From positions 1-5,408 of the forward strand of contig JACCSV010000287.1 of assembly GCA_013812805.1 (NCBI GenBank): DNA of 5,408 nucleotides, read 5' to 3'. Of the stretch, positions 5,072 through 5,408 are shown one piece after another. Every line of letters starts with the position of its first letter. Position 1 is the first letter of the stretch. The notes under the pieces were generated by a model. It was not told the origin of the DNA and did no database searches. It worked only from the letters and a program-made list of their open reading frames with translations. The DNA is from Sphingomonas sp. GTDB taxonomy: Bacteria; Pseudomonadota; Alphaproteobacteria; Sphingomonadales; Sphingomonadaceae. The position numbers and the translations under genes are program-made.

Positions 5072-5408
5072 TTAGCTGGTGATGTGGCTTAGCCAGAATG
5101 CGCTCGCGAAGCCGATTGTGGTCGCCAGCGCCACCCACGGTCCGCCCTCACGGAAAGCTTCCGGGAACATCGTGTCCGCGAGCATCGCCAGAATGCCGCC
5201 CGCCGCGAGTGCCAGCATGAAGCTCTTACCCGCATCGGGCAGGCTCCCGAGAAACAGAAAGCCCGCGACACAGGATGCGGTGCACACAATCGTCACGAGC
5301 ATCCAGGCAAGCGCGATATAGGCGTTAGAGCGACCCGCTTTCCGCATACCAGAAGAACTGGCGATCGCTGACGGAAGGTTCGATAAAAAGACCGCACCGA
5401 GCAACACC
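5072..5408 (-). CDS. ZIP-family metal permease, C-terminal part (5' end outside window)
   Basis: The last 112 residues of an inner-membrane protein that resembles ZIP-family divalent metal (zinc-type) transporters. The visible part starts in a membrane helix with AVFLSNLPSAIASSSGMRKAGRS, matching the helix and loop that carry the HNxPE-type metal site in the family. Three further hydrophobic segments follow, roughly at residues 30-53, 63-82 (FMLALAAGGILAMLADT, then MFPEAFREGG) and 91-107, and the protein ends WLSHITS. The LADTMxPEAFxEGG block is the clearest family mark. The GTG at 5407-5405 is very unlikely to be the start, because it falls inside a conserved helix; the gene continues beyond 5408. 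A serine stands after NLP where I expect glutamate. The substrate metal is not determinable. Confidence 0.75.
   Translation of the reverse strand, partial: VLLGAVFLSNLPSAIASSSGMRKAGRSNAYIALAWMLVTIVCTASCVAGFLFLGSLPDAGKSFMLALAAGGILAMLADTMFPEAFREGGPWVALATTIGFASAFWLSHITS

Overview
The window looks like chromosomal DNA of an alphaproteobacterium, most likely a sphingomonad. It is GC-rich, and its protein families (a ParB-fused DNA methyltransferase, a DUF5681 protein, an alpha/beta hydrolase and a ZIP-type permease) are ones I associate with Sphingomonadaceae and neighbouring orders. That placement is by family resemblance, not by a search.

Layout. A complete tRNA-Ser(GCU) gene lies on the + strand at 105-197, preceded by a plausible sigma70-type promoter. 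All protein genes are on the - strand. Next to the tRNA is an accessory block, read right to left: a ParB-domain/DNA methyltransferase fusion (2123-3487), a DUF5681 protein whose ATG overlaps the methyltransferase stop (1689-2123), and an uninterrupted ORF for the C-terminal part of a large serine recombinase (369-1679) that lacks the catalytic domain. The last two share a reading frame and are separated by one TGA stop plus nine bases. This suggests that a deletion or rearrangement joined a recombinase remnant to the end of the DUF5681 gene.

Upstream of the methyltransferase is about 590 bp without a credible gene (3488-4076). It holds two overlapping, mutually exclusive inverted repeats close to the methyltransferase start, a strong imperfect hairpin, and three direct repeats of an 18-bp core at 23-24-bp spacing. 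The direct repeats resemble the multiple terminal repeats of IS21-type elements or a set of protein-binding iterons.

The right side looks more like ordinary chromosome: a secreted or periplasmic alpha/beta hydrolase (4077-4976) with a signal peptide and a visible Ser/His catalytic pair, then the C-terminal part of a ZIP-family metal permease running off the window (5072-5408).

How they fit together. The methyltransferase and DUF5681 genes are almost certainly translationally coupled. They form a mobile-element-associated module beside a tRNA, a common integration site. The recombinase is probably a relic. The hydrolase and permease have no evident link to this module. I see no CRISPR array, complete insertion sequence, toxin-antitoxin pair or restriction endonuclease gene.
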